Source: Corynebacterium sp. p3-SID1056 (lineage in GTDB: Bacteria; Actinomycetota; Actinomycetes; Mycobacteriales; Mycobacteriaceae). Taken from it: a stretch of DNA of 64,000 bases. Each line of letters starts with the position of its first letter. Position 1 is the first letter of the stretch. Below are positions 27,360 to 37,320 of the stretch, piece after piece. The notes beneath the pieces were generated by a model. It was not told where the DNA came from and did not search any database. It saw only the letters and a program-made list of their open reading frames with translations. The stretch lies in contig NZ_JALXXL010000001.1 of the NCBI RefSeq assembly GCF_025152525.1, positions 1 through 64,000 of the forward strand, written 5' to 3'. The position numbers and the translations under genes are program-made.

Positions 27360-28619
27360 GTGACGTACGCGCAAAGGACGCGCCCTGACTGGGCGCAACG
27401 CTTAGATACTTACTGGACTGCACCCGCCCCATTCGTGGCGGAAGGTTCGCGCACGCTTTCCACGCCCGCCGCCCGCACGGCGCGCGCCGCGGCCTGGCCA
27501 CTGGCGATTCTGCTGATCATCCACCGCGTGTTCGTGCTCGCAAGGCAAGGCTCGCCAACGGACGATTTCACCACCGTGTGGGCTGCAGCCCGCAGGTTTG
27601 TGGAACGCGTGCCTGTCTACAACGAGGTCTACCACTACGTCGACCCGCACTACCTGTACAACCCCGGCGCCACCTTGTTGCTTGCCCCGCTCGGGTTCGC
27701 AGCGGACCCGAACGCTGTGCGCCCGCTGTTCATCCTCGCAAACGCACTCGCCATCATCGCTGCGCTCGCCTGGTGCACCACATTGGCGGGGCGCAGCCTC
27801 CGTGGCCCGGTGTTTCCCGTCGCGCTCGCGCTCGCCTTCGCCACCGAAGCGGTGACGAACACCTTGGTGTTCTCCAATATCAACGGCATCCTGCTGCTCG
27901 CGCTCACCGCTTTTCTCGCCAGCTACCGCGCACGCCGCAACATCGCGGCCGGCGTGGTGCTGGGACTTGCCATCTTGATCAAGCCGATGTTCGCGCCCCT
28001 GCTTGTGCTGCCGCTCATGCAACTGCGCTGGCGCACCCTGCTCGCGGGCATCGCCGTACCGATCCTGCTCAATGCAATCGCCTGGCCGCTCACCCCGGGC
28101 GCGGGCGACTACTTTGGCAAACTCGTCCCTTATCTCGGCACCACCCGCGACTACGCCAACTCATCACTGGCCGGTTTCGCTGTCTACTTCGGTATGCCGG
28201 GATGGCTGCACGCCGTGTGCTTCGTCCTCTTCGCCGCTGCCGTAGCAATCGCAGTGCTCGGCTTGGCTCGCTGGCGCTTTTCCGACGAGTGGCTCTGGCT
28301 CACCTGTTCCACAGCGGTCCTGCTCGCCGGCGTTTGCCTGCTCAGTTCTTTGGGTCAGGCGTACTACACCATGATGCTCTTCCCGGCGGCCTTTACCGCA
28401 CTCAACCGTACTAGCCCCTTCCACATCGGCACGGTGTGGCTGGGGCTCATCCTGTGCGTGAGCCCGCTGCGCTTCGATGTCGAGGTCATGGGGCTGGGCG
28501 GACGCTGGCTTGGTACCTTCTTGCCCACGGCTGGGTGGGCCATATTCATCGTGGCGGTGGCCGCGTGGGTAGTCTCGGTGCAAATGCACACGTCGGCTAA
28601 GGAGGACCATCATGGCTAA
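27360..28619 (+). CDS. aftC: Arabinofuranosyltransferase AftC (GT87)
   Basis: Polytopic membrane glycosyltransferase using decaprenyl-phospho-arabinose to introduce alpha(1-3) branches in the arabinan of arabinogalactan. The 419-aa product has about ten TM helices. The GT-C catalytic acidic pair is in the first extracytoplasmic loop (SPTDDFTTVW), followed by YNEVYHYVDPHYLYNPG and TNTLVFSNINGILLL. These agree closely with mycobacterial AftC as I recall it, and gene order (ribD-aftC-msrB) matches too. GTG 27360 was selected from a TACGGT-N7 leaderless signal; GTGs at 27327 and 27354 are alternatives, since the frame is open back into ribD. The 3' end overlaps msrB by 8 bp. Confidence 0.92.
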   Translation: MTYAQRTRPDWAQRLDTYWTAPAPFVAEGSRTLSTPAARTARAAAWPLAILLIIHRVFVLARQGSPTDDFTTVWAAARRFVERVPVYNEVYHYVDPHYLYNPGATLLLAPLGFAADPNAVRPLFILANALAIIAALAWCTTLAGRSLRGPVFPVALALAFATEAVTNTLVFSNINGILLLALTAFLASYRARRNIAAGVVLGLAILIKPMFAPLLVLPLMQLRWRTLLAGIAVPILLNAIAWPLTPGAGDYFGKLVPYLGTTRDYANSSLAGFAVYFGMPGWLHAVCFVLFAAAVAIAVLGLARWRFSDEWLWLTCSTAVLLAGVCLLSSLGQAYYTMMLFPAAFTALNRTSPFHIGTVWLGLILCVSPLRFDVEVMGLGGRWLGTFLPTAGWAIFIVAVAAWVVSVQMHTSAKEDHHG

Positions 28620-29025
28620 AGACACCCCCGATTTTTCCTCGCTGTCCCCGCAGGAGTGGAAGGAAAGGCTCACTCCCGAGGAGTACCACGTGCTGCGCGA
28701 GGCCGGGACCGAGCCCCCGGGCGTGGGCGAATACACCGACACCACGACGGAGGGGGTCTACCGCTGTCGCGCCTGCAACGCCGAGTTGTTCCGCTCCTCC
28801 TCCAAATTCGACGCGCACTGCGGCTGGCCGGCCTTTTTCACCCCGCTGGCCGGCGACGCCGTCATCGAGCGCGAGGATCGCTCCCTCGGCATGGTGCGCA
28901 CCGAGGTGTTGTGCGCCAATTGCCACTCGCACCTCGGCCACGTTTTCGCCGGCGAGGGCTTCGACACCCCGACCGATCTGCGCTACTGCATCAACTCAAT
29001 CTCGCTGACCCTCGAAAAGCGCTAG
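28612..29025 (+). CDS. msrB: Peptide-methionine (R)-S-oxide reductase
   Basis: Repairs methionine-R-sulfoxide in proteins, using thioredoxin. The 137-aa product has both zinc CxxC pairs (YRCRACNAELF and LCANCHSHLGHVF), the substrate segment HCGWPAFF and the catalytic Cys in LRYCINSISL. AAGGAGG precedes the ATG inside the aftC 3' end. Length and motifs are standard. Confidence 0.97.
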   Translation: MAKDTPDFSSLSPQEWKERLTPEEYHVLREAGTEPPGVGEYTDTTTEGVYRCRACNAELFRSSSKFDAHCGWPAFFTPLAGDAVIEREDRSLGMVRTEVLCANCHSHLGHVFAGEGFDTPTDLRYCINSISLTLEKR

Positions 29026-29031
29026 CTTCTC

Positions 29032-29073
29032 GCTTGTCGACGTCGCGTGGCCTGCCCCGCGACGTCGACAAGC
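29032..29073. terminator. Perfect 16-bp hairpin between convergent msrB and hemQ
   Basis: The arms at 29032-29047 and 29058-29073 are exact reverse complements (core GTCGACGTCGCG) around a 10-nt loop. The site is centred in the 57-bp gap between converging genes, so it can act in both directions. No long T-tract follows. Confidence 0.8.
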
Positions 29074-29082
29074 ATGCTGCGG

Positions 29083-29784
29083 CTAGGGCAGGATCTCGAT
29101 AATCTCGCTGATATCGTTCACGCGGCGGCCCGTCTGGAACGGGATCTCTTCGCGCACGTGCAGGCGGGCCTCGGTGTAGCGCATGGTGTGCATAAGCTGC
29201 TCGATGCGCTCAAGCGTCGGCGCCTCAAAAGCGAGCATCCACTCGTAATCACCGAGCGTGAACGCCTCGACCGTGTTCGCACGGACATCGGCAAAGTCAC
29301 GAGCGGCCTTGCCGTGGTTGGCCAAAATGCTGCGGCGCTCCTGCGGGTCCAACAGGTACCACTCGTAGGAACGAACGAAGGGGTAGACGGTAATCCACGC
29401 CTCCGGCTCCTCACCCATGATGAAGCTGGGCAGGTGGGACTTGTTAAATTCCGCCGGACGGTGCAAGCCGTTGCCAATCCACGAGACCTCAAGCAGCTGG
29501 CCAAGTGTGGTCGTGCGACGGAAATCTGCGAGCGCCTTCTGCAGCTCCTCGAAGTGCTCTGCATGCCACCACACCATGAAGTCGGCGTCGGCGCGGATCC
29601 CGGTGTTGTCGTAAATGCCGCGCACCACGACCTTGCCCTCAGCCTCAAGGTCCGCGAAAAACTGCTGCGCTTCCTTGGTCAGCTCTTCACGTTCCGAGCC
29701 CAGCGCACCCGGGATTGCGCGGAAAACCGCGAACTGCAGGTAACGCTGCACCGCATTCAGTGCGTCGAAATCAAGCTTGGCCAT
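29083..29784 (-). CDS. hemQ: Coproheme decarboxylase HemQ (chlorite-dismutase family)
   Basis: Last step of the coproporphyrin-dependent haem pathway of Gram-positives: converts coproheme III to haem b using peroxide. The 233-aa product carries the family segments [18 protein letters not shown] (with the catalytic Tyr), the proximal haem His in [10 protein letters not shown], and [12 protein letters not shown]. The chlorite-dismutase distal Arg context is absent, supporting HemQ. GGAAGGGAG precedes the ATG. No other haem genes are adjacent; this is its position in mycobacteria as well. Confidence 0.95.
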   Translation of the reverse strand: MAKLDFDALNAVQRYLQFAVFRAIPGALGSEREELTKEAQQFFADLEAEGKVVVRGIYDNTGIRADADFMVWWHAEHFEELQKALADFRRTTTLGQLLEVSWIGNGLHRPAEFNKSHLPSFIMGEEPEAWITVYPFVRSYEWYLLDPQERRSILANHGKAARDFADVRANTVEAFTLGDYEWMLAFEAPTLERIEQLMHTMRYTEARLHVREEIPFQTGRRVNDISEIIEILP

Positions 29785-29898
29785 ACGTTTCTTCTCCCTT
29801 CCTGTGGCCCGGGATAGGCCACCTCAAACGAAAGTCGTATGTCAGTCTACGCGGTGCACGCCACGGCGCGCCTCCCACCCGATGCCCCACATGGCGTT

Positions 29899-29904
29899 TA
29901 CCTT
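29899..29904 (+). promoter_or_regulatory. -10 box of the DUF3000 gene (leaderless)
   Basis: TACCTT ends 7 nt before GTG 29912, which is directly followed by an in-frame ATG at 29915. No ribosome site is visible. Confidence 0.6.
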
Positions 29905-29911
29905 AAAGCCT

Positions 29912-30553
29912 GTGATGAATTCGGACACCCCCTCCCAGCCGGGCAACGGTACGCGCGACACCCACAGCGAGCAGGCCAGCCTGCCCGCGGACTTCTCCGC
30001 AGCGGTGGAGTCCATGCACGCGGCGAAGTTGCGCCCAGAAATCACCCTGGGCACTATCCGCCCGCCACAGCGCCCCGCACCATACAGCCACGCCGTGGGG
30101 CTTGAGGTAGAGCGCCCGCAGGAGACGAAGGCCGGCGAGGCAATTCCCGTCGATTCCGATGGCGATGCGTTCGGCCGACTCATCCTTTTGCACTCCCCCG
30201 ACGCGGAGGAGGCCTGGGAGGGCTCCATGCGTCTGGTGGCCTACATCCAGGCAGACATGGACGATGCTGTCGCCTCCGACCCGCTGCTTCCCGACGTCGC
30301 GTGGCAGTGGCTCAACGAATCGCTCGATGAGACCGGGGCCGGTTTTACCAACTTGGGCGGCACTGTAACCTCCACCGCGTCGGTGCGTTTCGGGGAGATC
30401 GGCGGGCCGCCGCGTGCCTACCAACTGGAAATGCGTGCGTCGTGGACCGCAGAAGGCATCGACCTTGCAGCGCACGTCGAAGCCTTTGCGAAAGTGCTCG
30501 CACACGTCGCCGGCTTGCCTCCTGAAGGTGTGACCGCGCTGGGAAGCCGCTAA
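29912..30553 (+). CDS. DUF3000-family protein
   Basis: Unknown function, conserved in actinobacteria immediately upstream of the RNase D/HRDC gene. The 213-aa product is predicted soluble. Recognisable segments include HAAKLRPEITLGTIRPPQRP, AYIQADMDDAVASDPLLPDV and a C-terminal AWQWLNESLDETGAGFTNLG. The frame is open 45 codons further upstream, but those would overlap hemQ's start. GTG 29912 lies 7 nt from a TACCTT box and gives about the length I recall for the mycobacterial ortholog. It ends 11 bp before the next gene. Confidence 0.82.
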   Translation: MMNSDTPSQPGNGTRDTHSEQASLPADFSAAVESMHAAKLRPEITLGTIRPPQRPAPYSHAVGLEVERPQETKAGEAIPVDSDGDAFGRLILLHSPDAEEAWEGSMRLVAYIQADMDDAVASDPLLPDVAWQWLNESLDETGAGFTNLGGTVTSTASVRFGEIGGPPRAYQLEMRASWTAEGIDLAAHVEAFAKVLAHVAGLPPEGVTALGSR

Positions 30554-30556
30554 AGT
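30551..30556 (+). promoter_or_regulatory. -10 box of the RNase D/HRDC gene (leaderless)
   Basis: TAAAGT overlaps the stop codon of the DUF3000 gene and ends 8 nt before GTG 30565, with no ribosome site, so the gene has its own start signal despite tight spacing. Confidence 0.55.
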
Positions 30557-30564
30557 CTTTTCAG

Positions 30565-31779
30565 GTGTCACACCAACCGCAATACGAACTCGTCGACGAC
30601 CCTGCAGGGTTTCTTCGCGCCGCCGCGCGTCTTGCCGCTGGACGCGGCCCATTCGCGGTAGACACTGAGCGTGCTTCGAGCTTCCGCTACGGCGATCGCG
30701 CGTTTCTCGTCCAGGTGTACCGCCCGGGGGCGGGTGCCTACCTCATCGCGCCCGAGGGCTACCGCGCTGAGTTTCGCTCTGCGTTCGCGCCGGTGCTCAA
30801 CCACGGCACGTGGATCCTACACGCAGCCGGCGAAGACCTTCCCTCGTTGGCTGAACTCGGGCTGCACGCCGGCGCGTTATTCGATACCGAACTCGCCGGA
30901 CGCATTGTGGGCTATACACGTACCAATCTCGGCGCGATGGTCGAGCAGCTGGTCGGCGTCCACTTGGAAAAAGGGCACGGCCGCGAAGACTGGTCGACGG
31001 TCCCGCTGCCGAAGGAATGGCAAGACTACGCCGCCCTAGACGTGCTCTACCTCCACGACCTCGCCGACGCGCTGACCTGCATTCTGGCCGAAAACGACAA
31101 GCTCGACATCGCGGAGCAGGAGTTCACCCATATTTTGCGGACCCGCTCCCAGGCCCCGGAACAGGGCACCTGGCGCGATGTGAAAGGGATTTCCCGCATC
31201 ACCTCCCGGGAGTCGCTCCAGATTGCGCGTGCGCTGTGGGAGCACCGAGAAGACATTGCTCGGAGCCAAGATCGCTCCCCCAACCGCCTGCTCCCCAACA
31301 AGGTGCTCGTGGATATCGCCACGAACCGTCCCCGCAACGCTGCTGAAATTCGCGCTATTCCCGGGTTTCCCCGTCGTCGGCACGGCGCAGCGGAGCGCTG
31401 TGCCGCTATCCTCCACGACGCGCGTGGTGCCGATCCTTCAACCTGGCCACGCCCGCAGCGGCATGGCCCCTCGGCCACGCCCTCGAACTCGACGTTGAAG
31501 AAGCACTATCCGCAAGCGTGGGAGTGTATCAGCGCGGCTCGCTCCGAAATCGAATCGCTTGCGACAGAGCTCGACCTCAGCACCTCGACGCTTGTGAATG
31601 CGAGGCGTCTTCGCTCCGTGCTGTGGGGTGCGATGCACGCAGAGAACGCGTGGAGCATCGACCAGGCGTACGCAGCGCTCGAGACTGCCGGCGCGAGGCC
31701 GTGGCAGTGTGAGCTGGTCGCACCGATTATTGTCGCCGCCAACGCGCACGAGGTGCCTACTCCCCCGGCTCGCACGTAA
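30565..31779 (+). CDS. RNase D-like 3'-5' exonuclease with HRDC domain
   Basis: Predicted 3'-5' exoribonuclease in RNA processing. The 404-aa product has the DEDD exonuclease domain: FAVDTERASSFRYGDRAFLV (Exo I, D-x-E), then ILHAAGEDLPSLAELGL (Exo II Asp), then a Y-x3-D-type Exo III in YAALDVLYLHDLADAL. An HRDC domain follows (ALWEHREDIARSQDRSPNRL, then LLPNKVLVDIA). The start GTG is inferred to be leaderless. It converges on dxs with only 13 bp between stops. Confidence 0.92.
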   Translation: MSHQPQYELVDDPAGFLRAAARLAAGRGPFAVDTERASSFRYGDRAFLVQVYRPGAGAYLIAPEGYRAEFRSAFAPVLNHGTWILHAAGEDLPSLAELGLHAGALFDTELAGRIVGYTRTNLGAMVEQLVGVHLEKGHGREDWSTVPLPKEWQDYAALDVLYLHDLADALTCILAENDKLDIAEQEFTHILRTRSQAPEQGTWRDVKGISRITSRESLQIARALWEHREDIARSQDRSPNRLLPNKVLVDIATNRPRNAAEIRAIPGFPRRRHGAAERCAAILHDARGADPSTWPRPQRHGPSATPSNSTLKKHYPQAWECISAARSEIESLATELDLSTSTLVNARRLRSVLWGAMHAENAWSIDQAYAALETAGARPWQCELVAPIIVAANAHEVPTPPART

Positions 31780-31792
31780 CAGCGATGTAAGG

Positions 31793-33715
31793 TTAGCGGT
31801 CCGCCAGCTCCAGTGCCCACTGGCGCACCTGGTCCGTGGCGCTTGCCGCATCAAGCCCGTACTCTGCGAGCACCTCGTCTCGCGAGGCGTGCTGTGGGAA
31901 CACGGAAGGGAAAGCGAGCTGCCGCAAAGGGGTATCTACCCCCGCCGCATGCAGCGCCTCGGCGACCGCCGAGCCGACCCCGCCGCGCAGCAGGCCATCC
32001 TCGTAGACCACAACCAAGTCGGCGTCGGCAGCCTTGTCCACGAGCTCTGCGGCAACGGGGATGACCCACCGCGGGTCCACCACCGTCAGTTCAATGCCCT
32101 CTTCAGCGAGCTGTGCAGCAGCCTCACAGGCCGGGGCGGCAAAGGTGCCGATGGCGACCATGAGGACGTTCAGACGAGATTCCTCCGCGTCCGCCCCTTC
32201 CGAGTGCTCCGGGCGGCGCAACACGTCCACATTGCCACGGCGCTCAATGGCGGGGATGTCTTTGCCCACCTTCCCTTTGGGGAAACGCACGATCGTGGGG
32301 CCGTCGTCGACGGCGAGTGCCTCCCCGAACTCCTCGCGCAGTCGCTCCGGGTCGCGGGGTGCCGCGATACGGATGCCCGGCACGATCGAGGCAACCGCGA
32401 GGTCCCAGACACCGTTGTGGCTGGCTCCATCCGAACCGGTCACGCCTGCCCGATCAAGCACCACGGTCACCGGCAAATGCAGAAGGCCGGCGTCCATGAG
32501 CAGCTGGTCGAAGGCGCGGTTGAGGAAGGTGGAGTACACCGCGACCACCGGGTGCATCCCACCGAGCGCGAGCCCGGCGGCAGAGGTGATTGCATGTTGT
32601 TCCGCGATACCAACGTCGAAGAATCGGTCCGGGAATTGCTCCGCGAAAGGCTGCAGTCCGGTCGGTCCCGCCATCGCGGCCGTGATAGCCACGATGTCGT
32701 CTCGCTCGTGACCGGCGCGGAGAAGCTCCTCGGTAAACACGTTCGTCCAGCCCGGGGCCGACTTGGCTAACGACGCGCCAGTGACCGGATCGATCACACC
32801 GGTCGAGTGCATTTGATCCGCCTGGTCGTTGACGGCGGGGGCAAACCCATGCCCCTTCTCCGTCACCACATGGACAATCAGCGGGCCCTCGTAATTGTGT
32901 GCATACTTCAGCGCACTAACCAGCGCCTTCACATCGTGGCCCTCCACGGGGCCGACATATTTCATGCCCAAATCCGAAAACATTTCGGTGGGCAGTACCT
33001 GGTATTTCACGCCCTCCTTGAGGGCGTGTAGTGCATCGAAGGTGCGCTCGCCGACCCAGCCCATGGATTTCAGCGTCTTCTTGCCGTTTTCCATCACCTC
33101 GTCGTACCCCGGCTGCATACGCAGCGCTGCCAGTTGGCCGCGGAGTTTGGTCAGGTTGTTGGCAAAGCCGCCGATCGTCGGGGAATAGGAGCGCCCGTTG
33201 TCGTTGACCACAATGACGACGTTGCGCTCGCCTGCGGCAATGTTATTGAGCGCCTCCCAGCACATGCCACCAGTAAGCGCACCATCACCGACGACGGCCA
33301 CCACTTTGTCAGCGCTGAGACCGGACAATTCCTTCGCTTTCGACAGCCCGTCTGCGTACGACAACGACGCGCTCGCGTGCGAGGACTCGGTCCAGTCATG
33401 CTCGGATTCAGCGCGTGCGGTGTAGCCCGACAGCCCACCCTTCTTGCGCAGGGTATCGAACTGGTTCGCGCGACCGGTGAGGATTTTGTGCACGTAGGAC
33501 TGGTGCGAGGTGTCAAAGATAATGGGATCAGTTGGAGAATCGAAGACGTAGTGCAATGCCAGCGTGAGCTCGACCACGCCCAGATTGGGCCCCAGGTGGC
33601 CCCCGGTTGCGGATACTTTGGAGATCAACAGCTGACGAATCTCTGCCGCAAGCGCACGCAGTTGCTCCTGCGAAAGCGACTTAATGTCCGCCGGCGATGT
33701 GAGTCCCTCGAGCAT
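31793..33715 (-). CDS. dxs: 1-deoxy-D-xylulose-5-phosphate synthase
   Basis: Thiamine-diphosphate enzyme starting the MEP isoprenoid pathway from pyruvate and glyceraldehyde 3-phosphate, which ultimately supplies decaprenyl phosphate for arabinan synthesis. The 640-aa transketolase-like product has [17 protein letters not shown], the ThDP motif [18 protein letters not shown], and the pyrimidine domain with [20 protein letters not shown]. The start was set at [12 protein letters not shown], with GAGGA about 10 nt upstream; 24 further in-frame codons were discarded. Confidence 0.97.
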   Translation of the reverse strand: MLEGLTSPADIKSLSQEQLRALAAEIRQLLISKVSATGGHLGPNLGVVELTLALHYVFDSPTDPIIFDTSHQSYVHKILTGRANQFDTLRKKGGLSGYTARAESEHDWTESSHASASLSYADGLSKAKELSGLSADKVVAVVGDGALTGGMCWEALNNIAAGERNVVIVVNDNGRSYSPTIGGFANNLTKLRGQLAALRMQPGYDEVMENGKKTLKSMGWVGERTFDALHALKEGVKYQVLPTEMFSDLGMKYVGPVEGHDVKALVSALKYAHNYEGPLIVHVVTEKGHGFAPAVNDQADQMHSTGVIDPVTGASLAKSAPGWTNVFTEELLRAGHERDDIVAITAAMAGPTGLQPFAEQFPDRFFDVGIAEQHAITSAAGLALGGMHPVVAVYSTFLNRAFDQLLMDAGLLHLPVTVVLDRAGVTGSDGASHNGVWDLAVASIVPGIRIAAPRDPERLREEFGEALAVDDGPTIVRFPKGKVGKDIPAIERRGNVDVLRRPEHSEGADAEESRLNVLMVAIGTFAAPACEAAAQLAEEGIELTVVDPRWVIPVAAELVDKAADADLVVVYEDGLLRGGVGSAVAEALHAAGVDTPLRQLAFPSVFPQHASRDEVLAEYGLDAASATDQVRQWALELADR

Positions 33716-33839
33716 TCCCACTGTCCTCAAGCTCTCCTTCTCTCGCCCTACAGTCTTTCCCGCCACAGGACGCACCACCTGATGCAACCTGCCTGCATTT
33801 CACGCCATCTTACACCGTGGCGGGCCCGCACCCGTAGCC

Positions 33840-35087
33840 TTACTGGTCGGCCGGTCGGAGCAGACACATCGTTTCAAAGTGGTGGGTGTTGGGGAAGGCG
33901 TCGACAAGCATGAGGCGCTCGACCACAAAACCTTCGGCACCCCAGCTCGCCAGATCCCGCGCCAGCGTCGCCGGGTCGCACCCGACGTGGATGACGCGCT
34001 CCGGCCCCGCATGGGCAACCGCGCGCACTACCTCGGCCCCAGCGCCCGAGCGCGGCGGGTCGAGCACGACTATCCCCGGTGTAGGCAGGCTGGCAACCGC
34101 TTCCTCGACTCGTGCGTTGGTCACGTGGAGGTCGATGTCGTCAAGGCCCGGCTGCGGCGAGGACGTCGCAGCGGCCGAATAATCAACCGTTTCCACCCGC
34201 CCGCCGGCGACTGCGCGGCTGAGGGCAGGTGCGAACATCCCCACCCCTCCGTAAAGGTCCCAAGCCACGGGCCGCGCATACTGCGCGCTCCCCCAGTCGG
34301 CAACCACATCTGCGTACGCCTGCGGTGCTGCAAGATGCGCTTGCCAGAAGGCCGTCGCGGGAAAGTGCAGTGTGCGACCGTCCACCTGTTCCTCAACGAT
34401 TCCGCTGCCCTCGAGGACGGCATCGACGGACTCTGCGCGTCGACCCCGTTGCACCCGGCGAGTTTCGACAACGTGGCGCGCGCCTGCGCCGTCGCGCACG
34501 GCGATGACCTCAGCACCGGGGGTAAACTTCCGTGCCTGCGCCCCCACGATGCCCTCTAAGAGCCCAGGGACGACCTGCGAACAGGTGGCGTCGGCGACCA
34601 CATCGTTCGAGCGCAACTTGCGGAGCCCTGCACGCCCCGCACCGTCCACTCCGAGGCGCACGCGGGTACGCCATCCGCGGCTGGGCGCAAGCGCACGGGC
34701 CTCGAGCTCGGCGTTGAGGTCGATCGCTCGCAGCACGGGCGAGCGGCCCGCCAACGCCTGCAGTTGGCCGCGCAGCACCTCAGTTTTGAGTTCCAGCTGA
34801 TACGCCGGGTCGATAAAACTCAAGTCGCAGCAGCCGGCCCCGAGCGCCGCCGCCTCGCACGTCGGATCAACACGGTGGGGCGAGGCTTGGCGCACTTCAA
34901 TCAAGTCGGCGCGGGCCCACCGCTTCTTCACTTTGGTGAGTGCAACGAGCACGGTTTCTCCGGGCAGCGCTCCGCGCACAAACACGACGCGACCATCAGG
35001 CGCCTCCCCGATGGCCTCGCCGCCGTGCGCCAGCGCGCGGGTGGTCACCTCAATGTGTTCGCCCGGTGCGATGGCGGTATCAGTCAT
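33840..35087 (-). CDS. TrmA/RumA-family RNA (uracil-5-)-methyltransferase
   Basis: SAM-dependent methylation of uridine in tRNA or rRNA; target not determinable here. The 415-aa product begins with a TRAM RNA-binding domain (IEVTTRALAHGGEAIGEAPD), has a Cys cluster (CEAAALGAGCCDLSF) in the place of the family's Fe-S ligands, and a Rossmann core with VAWDLYGGVGMFAPAL and IVVLDPPRSGAG. The catalytic Cys lies in VIHVGCDPATLARDL. It begins 11 bp after the DUF3710 stop, in a run dut-DUF3710-trmA-dxs. Confidence 0.9.
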   Translation of the reverse strand: MTDTAIAPGEHIEVTTRALAHGGEAIGEAPDGRVVFVRGALPGETVLVALTKVKKRWARADLIEVRQASPHRVDPTCEAAALGAGCCDLSFIDPAYQLELKTEVLRGQLQALAGRSPVLRAIDLNAELEARALAPSRGWRTRVRLGVDGAGRAGLRKLRSNDVVADATCSQVVPGLLEGIVGAQARKFTPGAEVIAVRDGAGARHVVETRRVQRGRRAESVDAVLEGSGIVEEQVDGRTLHFPATAFWQAHLAAPQAYADVVADWGSAQYARPVAWDLYGGVGMFAPALSRAVAGGRVETVDYSAAATSSPQPGLDDIDLHVTNARVEEAVASLPTPGIVVLDPPRSGAGAEVVRAVAHAGPERVIHVGCDPATLARDLASWGAEGFVVERLMLVDAFPNTHHFETMCLLRPADQ

Positions 35088-35098
35088 GCGGTGTGTGC

Positions 35099-35974
35099 TT
35101 ACTTGTCTTTATTGAACTCGTTGTTTTGCGCAATGATCTGTTTCAGCGCATCGCTGAGCGCGTTGGGATTGCCGGCCTGCGGGGCGCTGCCGTTTGCCCC
35201 CGCCTGCCCTTGCTGCGCGCGCTGCTGTACTGCCTGCTGCACCTGCTGTGCCAGCTGCTTCGGCAGGGTCACCGGCAGCGAGTTGCCAGCCAGAATCGGG
35301 TCGTTGCCGCGGTAGACGAAGGACCGGGCCACGACCTCACGGCCAAGCTTGGCCATGTCTTCTTCACGCCCGCTCGGCGCGGCAAGCGTGACGCGGTAAA
35401 GCCAGCGCGGGCCTTCCACGCCGATGATGCGGATAACGCCGTTCGTGCCGGTGCCGACGATCTCTTTGCCCCACGGCCCCTGTTCAAAGCGCACGGGCAT
35501 GTCCTCGTTGCGCATGCCCTCGGCGATCTCCTCTGCGGATTCCTCCCACAGACCGCCCGAACGGGGCGCGGCGAATGCCACCGGGGTAATGCGGCCGTGC
35601 CGGGTCACGATGTGCACCATCTTCGGGCCCTGCTCGCCCATCTCCACCTGCACTTGGGCTTCCTTGGGGAAAGGAATCTTGATTGAGCCGAGGTTCAGCG
35701 TCGCATTGGAGAAATCGGTGAAGTCGAAGTCCTCGATATTGACGTTGTCCCCGTCAAAGGGGCCCGTGCTGCCGTTGATCGCGTCATAGTTGTCAAGCGG
35801 GGTGGTGCCGGCGGCCTGCTCGAGCGGCGCGGCGGAAGCGACAGGCGCAGTCTGCTCAGCAGTGTCCTGTTCCGGCGCGATGCCCTGGTCTTTCTGCTCC
35901 TCCTGCGACGCAGTCGGCTGTTCCTGGGCAGCGTTTTCCTGCTTCTTCTTTTTGCCAAACGGCCACAATGCCAT
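35099..35974 (-). CDS. DUF3710-family protein
   Basis: Unknown function; conserved next to dut in actinobacteria. The 291-aa product starts with a basic patch (MALWPFGKKKK), followed by a low-complexity Gln/Glu/Ala region (to about residue 70) and a DUF3710 core (LNLGSIKIPFPKEAQVQVEM, WGKEIVGTGTNGVIRIIGVE). The C-terminus is Gln-rich (LAQQVQQAVQQRAQQGQAG). Start at ATG 35974, backed by GAGGACAC; an upstream extension was discarded. Confidence 0.88.
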   Translation of the reverse strand: MALWPFGKKKKQENAAQEQPTASQEEQKDQGIAPEQDTAEQTAPVASAAPLEQAAGTTPLDNYDAINGSTGPFDGDNVNIEDFDFTDFSNATLNLGSIKIPFPKEAQVQVEMGEQGPKMVHIVTRHGRITPVAFAAPRSGGLWEESAEEIAEGMRNEDMPVRFEQGPWGKEIVGTGTNGVIRIIGVEGPRWLYRVTLAAPSGREEDMAKLGREVVARSFVYRGNDPILAGNSLPVTLPKQLAQQVQQAVQQRAQQGQAGANGSAPQAGNPNALSDALKQIIAQNNEFNKDK

Positions 35975-36140
35975 GGTGGTGTGTCCTCCTCGCGCCGGCC
36001 GGCGCTTCATGTCGTTTGTTGGTACGTCTATCCCTGTATTCGCCACTGTAGGTGGCAGCTCATGCGCTTTCGACCTTAGCGTGCAGCACACGGGCCTCGT
36101 GTGTCAGCCGCGTGTCAGCCGTGTTTGGTGTCACGCTGGC

Positions 36141-36632
36141 CTAGTTGGTCCCGGTCGAGCCGTAGCCGCCCGCACCGCGCTCCGTGTCGTCGAGCTCGTC
36201 GACCTCGACAAAGTCGACCAATTCCACCCGCTGTACGACGAGCTGGGCGATGCGCATGCCTCGCTCGATCGTGAACGGTGCTTCACGGTCTGTGTTCACC
36301 ATGCACACCTTCAGCTCGCCACGGTACTGGGCGTCGATCGTGCCCGGGGTATTGACAATGCTCAGGCCGTGCTTGGCGGCGAGCCCTGAGCGCGGGTGAA
36401 TTAATCCCACCGTGCCCAGTGGCAGTGCAAGCGCGACACCGGTGCCCACCAACGCGCGCTGCCCTGGTTCGAGCGTCAGTGTCTCTGCGGCATACAGGTC
36501 GGCTCCTGCGTCTCCGATGTGGGCTCGCTTTGGCATTGGCAGCTCTGGATCCAAGCGCTTCAGCGGGATCGGGCCAAGTGACGACTTCGGCGCATGGGTG
36601 TGATGTGCACTCGCGTGGTTCGTGGCATCCAT
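36141..36632 (-). CDS. dut: dUTP diphosphatase
   Basis: Hydrolyses dUTP to dUMP and pyrophosphate, keeping uracil out of DNA. The 163-aa trimeric-type dUTPase shows all five motifs: [40 protein letters not shown] and GAGGYGSTG. The start was placed at ATG 36632 because a TAATGT box lies 8 nt upstream; the longer ATG at 36644 falls inside that box. Divergent from the DUF3093 gene. Confidence 0.97.
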   Translation of the reverse strand: MDATNHASAHHTHAPKSSLGPIPLKRLDPELPMPKRAHIGDAGADLYAAETLTLEPGQRALVGTGVALALPLGTVGLIHPRSGLAAKHGLSIVNTPGTIDAQYRGELKVCMVNTDREAPFTIERGMRIAQLVVQRVELVDFVEVDELDDTERGAGGYGSTGTN

Positions 36633-36640
36633 GGTGGCCC

Positions 36641-36646
36641 ACATTA
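36641..36646 (-). promoter_or_regulatory. -10 box of dut (leaderless)
   Basis: TAATGT on the minus strand, 8 nt before ATG 36632; no ribosome site is present. Confidence 0.6.
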
Positions 36647-36667
36647 CGGCAATGCCGCTGACTCAAC

Positions 36668-36673
36668 TAAAGT
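36668..36673 (+). promoter_or_regulatory. -10 box of the DUF3093 gene (leaderless)
   Basis: TAAAGT ends 7 nt before GTG 36681. The dut box lies back to back only about 20 bp away, so the two promoters share a 48-bp divergent region. Confidence 0.65.
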
Positions 36674-36680
36674 TGCATGC

Positions 36681-37217
36681 GTGTCTGAGAACCCGCGCAT
36701 TTCCAACGAGTCTGCACCACATGATTCCCCTGCCGTGCCGGCCGGGACGAAAGTGCTCTATCGCGAGCGCCAGTGGGTGCCCTGGTATTGGTGGGCAGCG
36801 GGTGCCTTCCTCACGTTTTTGCTGGCCGCGCAGTTCGGTCTGAACCGCAACGTCTGGTGGTTCATCATCCCGCTCATCCTTATCGGCGGGCTGATCGGCT
36901 GGTACTTGACCTGGCTGTCGCGCACTACCGTTGCCGTGGAGCAGGACCCCGATGGCTCGCGGTGGCTGCGCGTCAACGACGCGAACCTGCCCGCATCGGT
37001 GGTCTCGCGATCAATGGAAGTCCCGCAGTCAGCGCGCCAGAATGCGCTGGGCCGCCAGCTCGACCCGGCCGCGTACTTGGTTTCTCACGCCTGGGTGCCG
37101 GAACACGCACTGCTCGTCCTCGACGATCCGGAGGACCCCACTCCTTACTGGCTGATTTCCTCGAAGGACCCGGAAGCCCTTCTTGCGGCATTCGTGCCGC
37201 ACCAGCGCGACGCCTAA
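36681..37217 (+). CDS. DUF3093-family membrane protein
   Basis: Unknown function; conserved beside dut in actinobacteria. The 178-aa product has two adjacent TM helices (YWWAAGAFLTFLLAAQFGL and WWFIIPLILIGGLIGWYLTW) and a C-terminal cytoplasmic domain with VLDDPEDPTPYWLISSKDPE. The leaderless GTG at 36681 was preferred over upstream in-frame codons that would overlap dut. Confidence 0.85.
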   Translation: MSENPRISNESAPHDSPAVPAGTKVLYRERQWVPWYWWAAGAFLTFLLAAQFGLNRNVWWFIIPLILIGGLIGWYLTWLSRTTVAVEQDPDGSRWLRVNDANLPASVVSRSMEVPQSARQNALGRQLDPAAYLVSHAWVPEHALLVLDDPEDPTPYWLISSKDPEALLAAFVPHQRDA

Positions 37218-37320
37218 AACCCGTTCCTGCGCATTTCGCGGCGCGACAACGCTCGAATAGGCACGGACGGCCGTAGATTCTTCCCTTCAAGGCACTGAAC
37301 TGGTAATACATATCACCAAG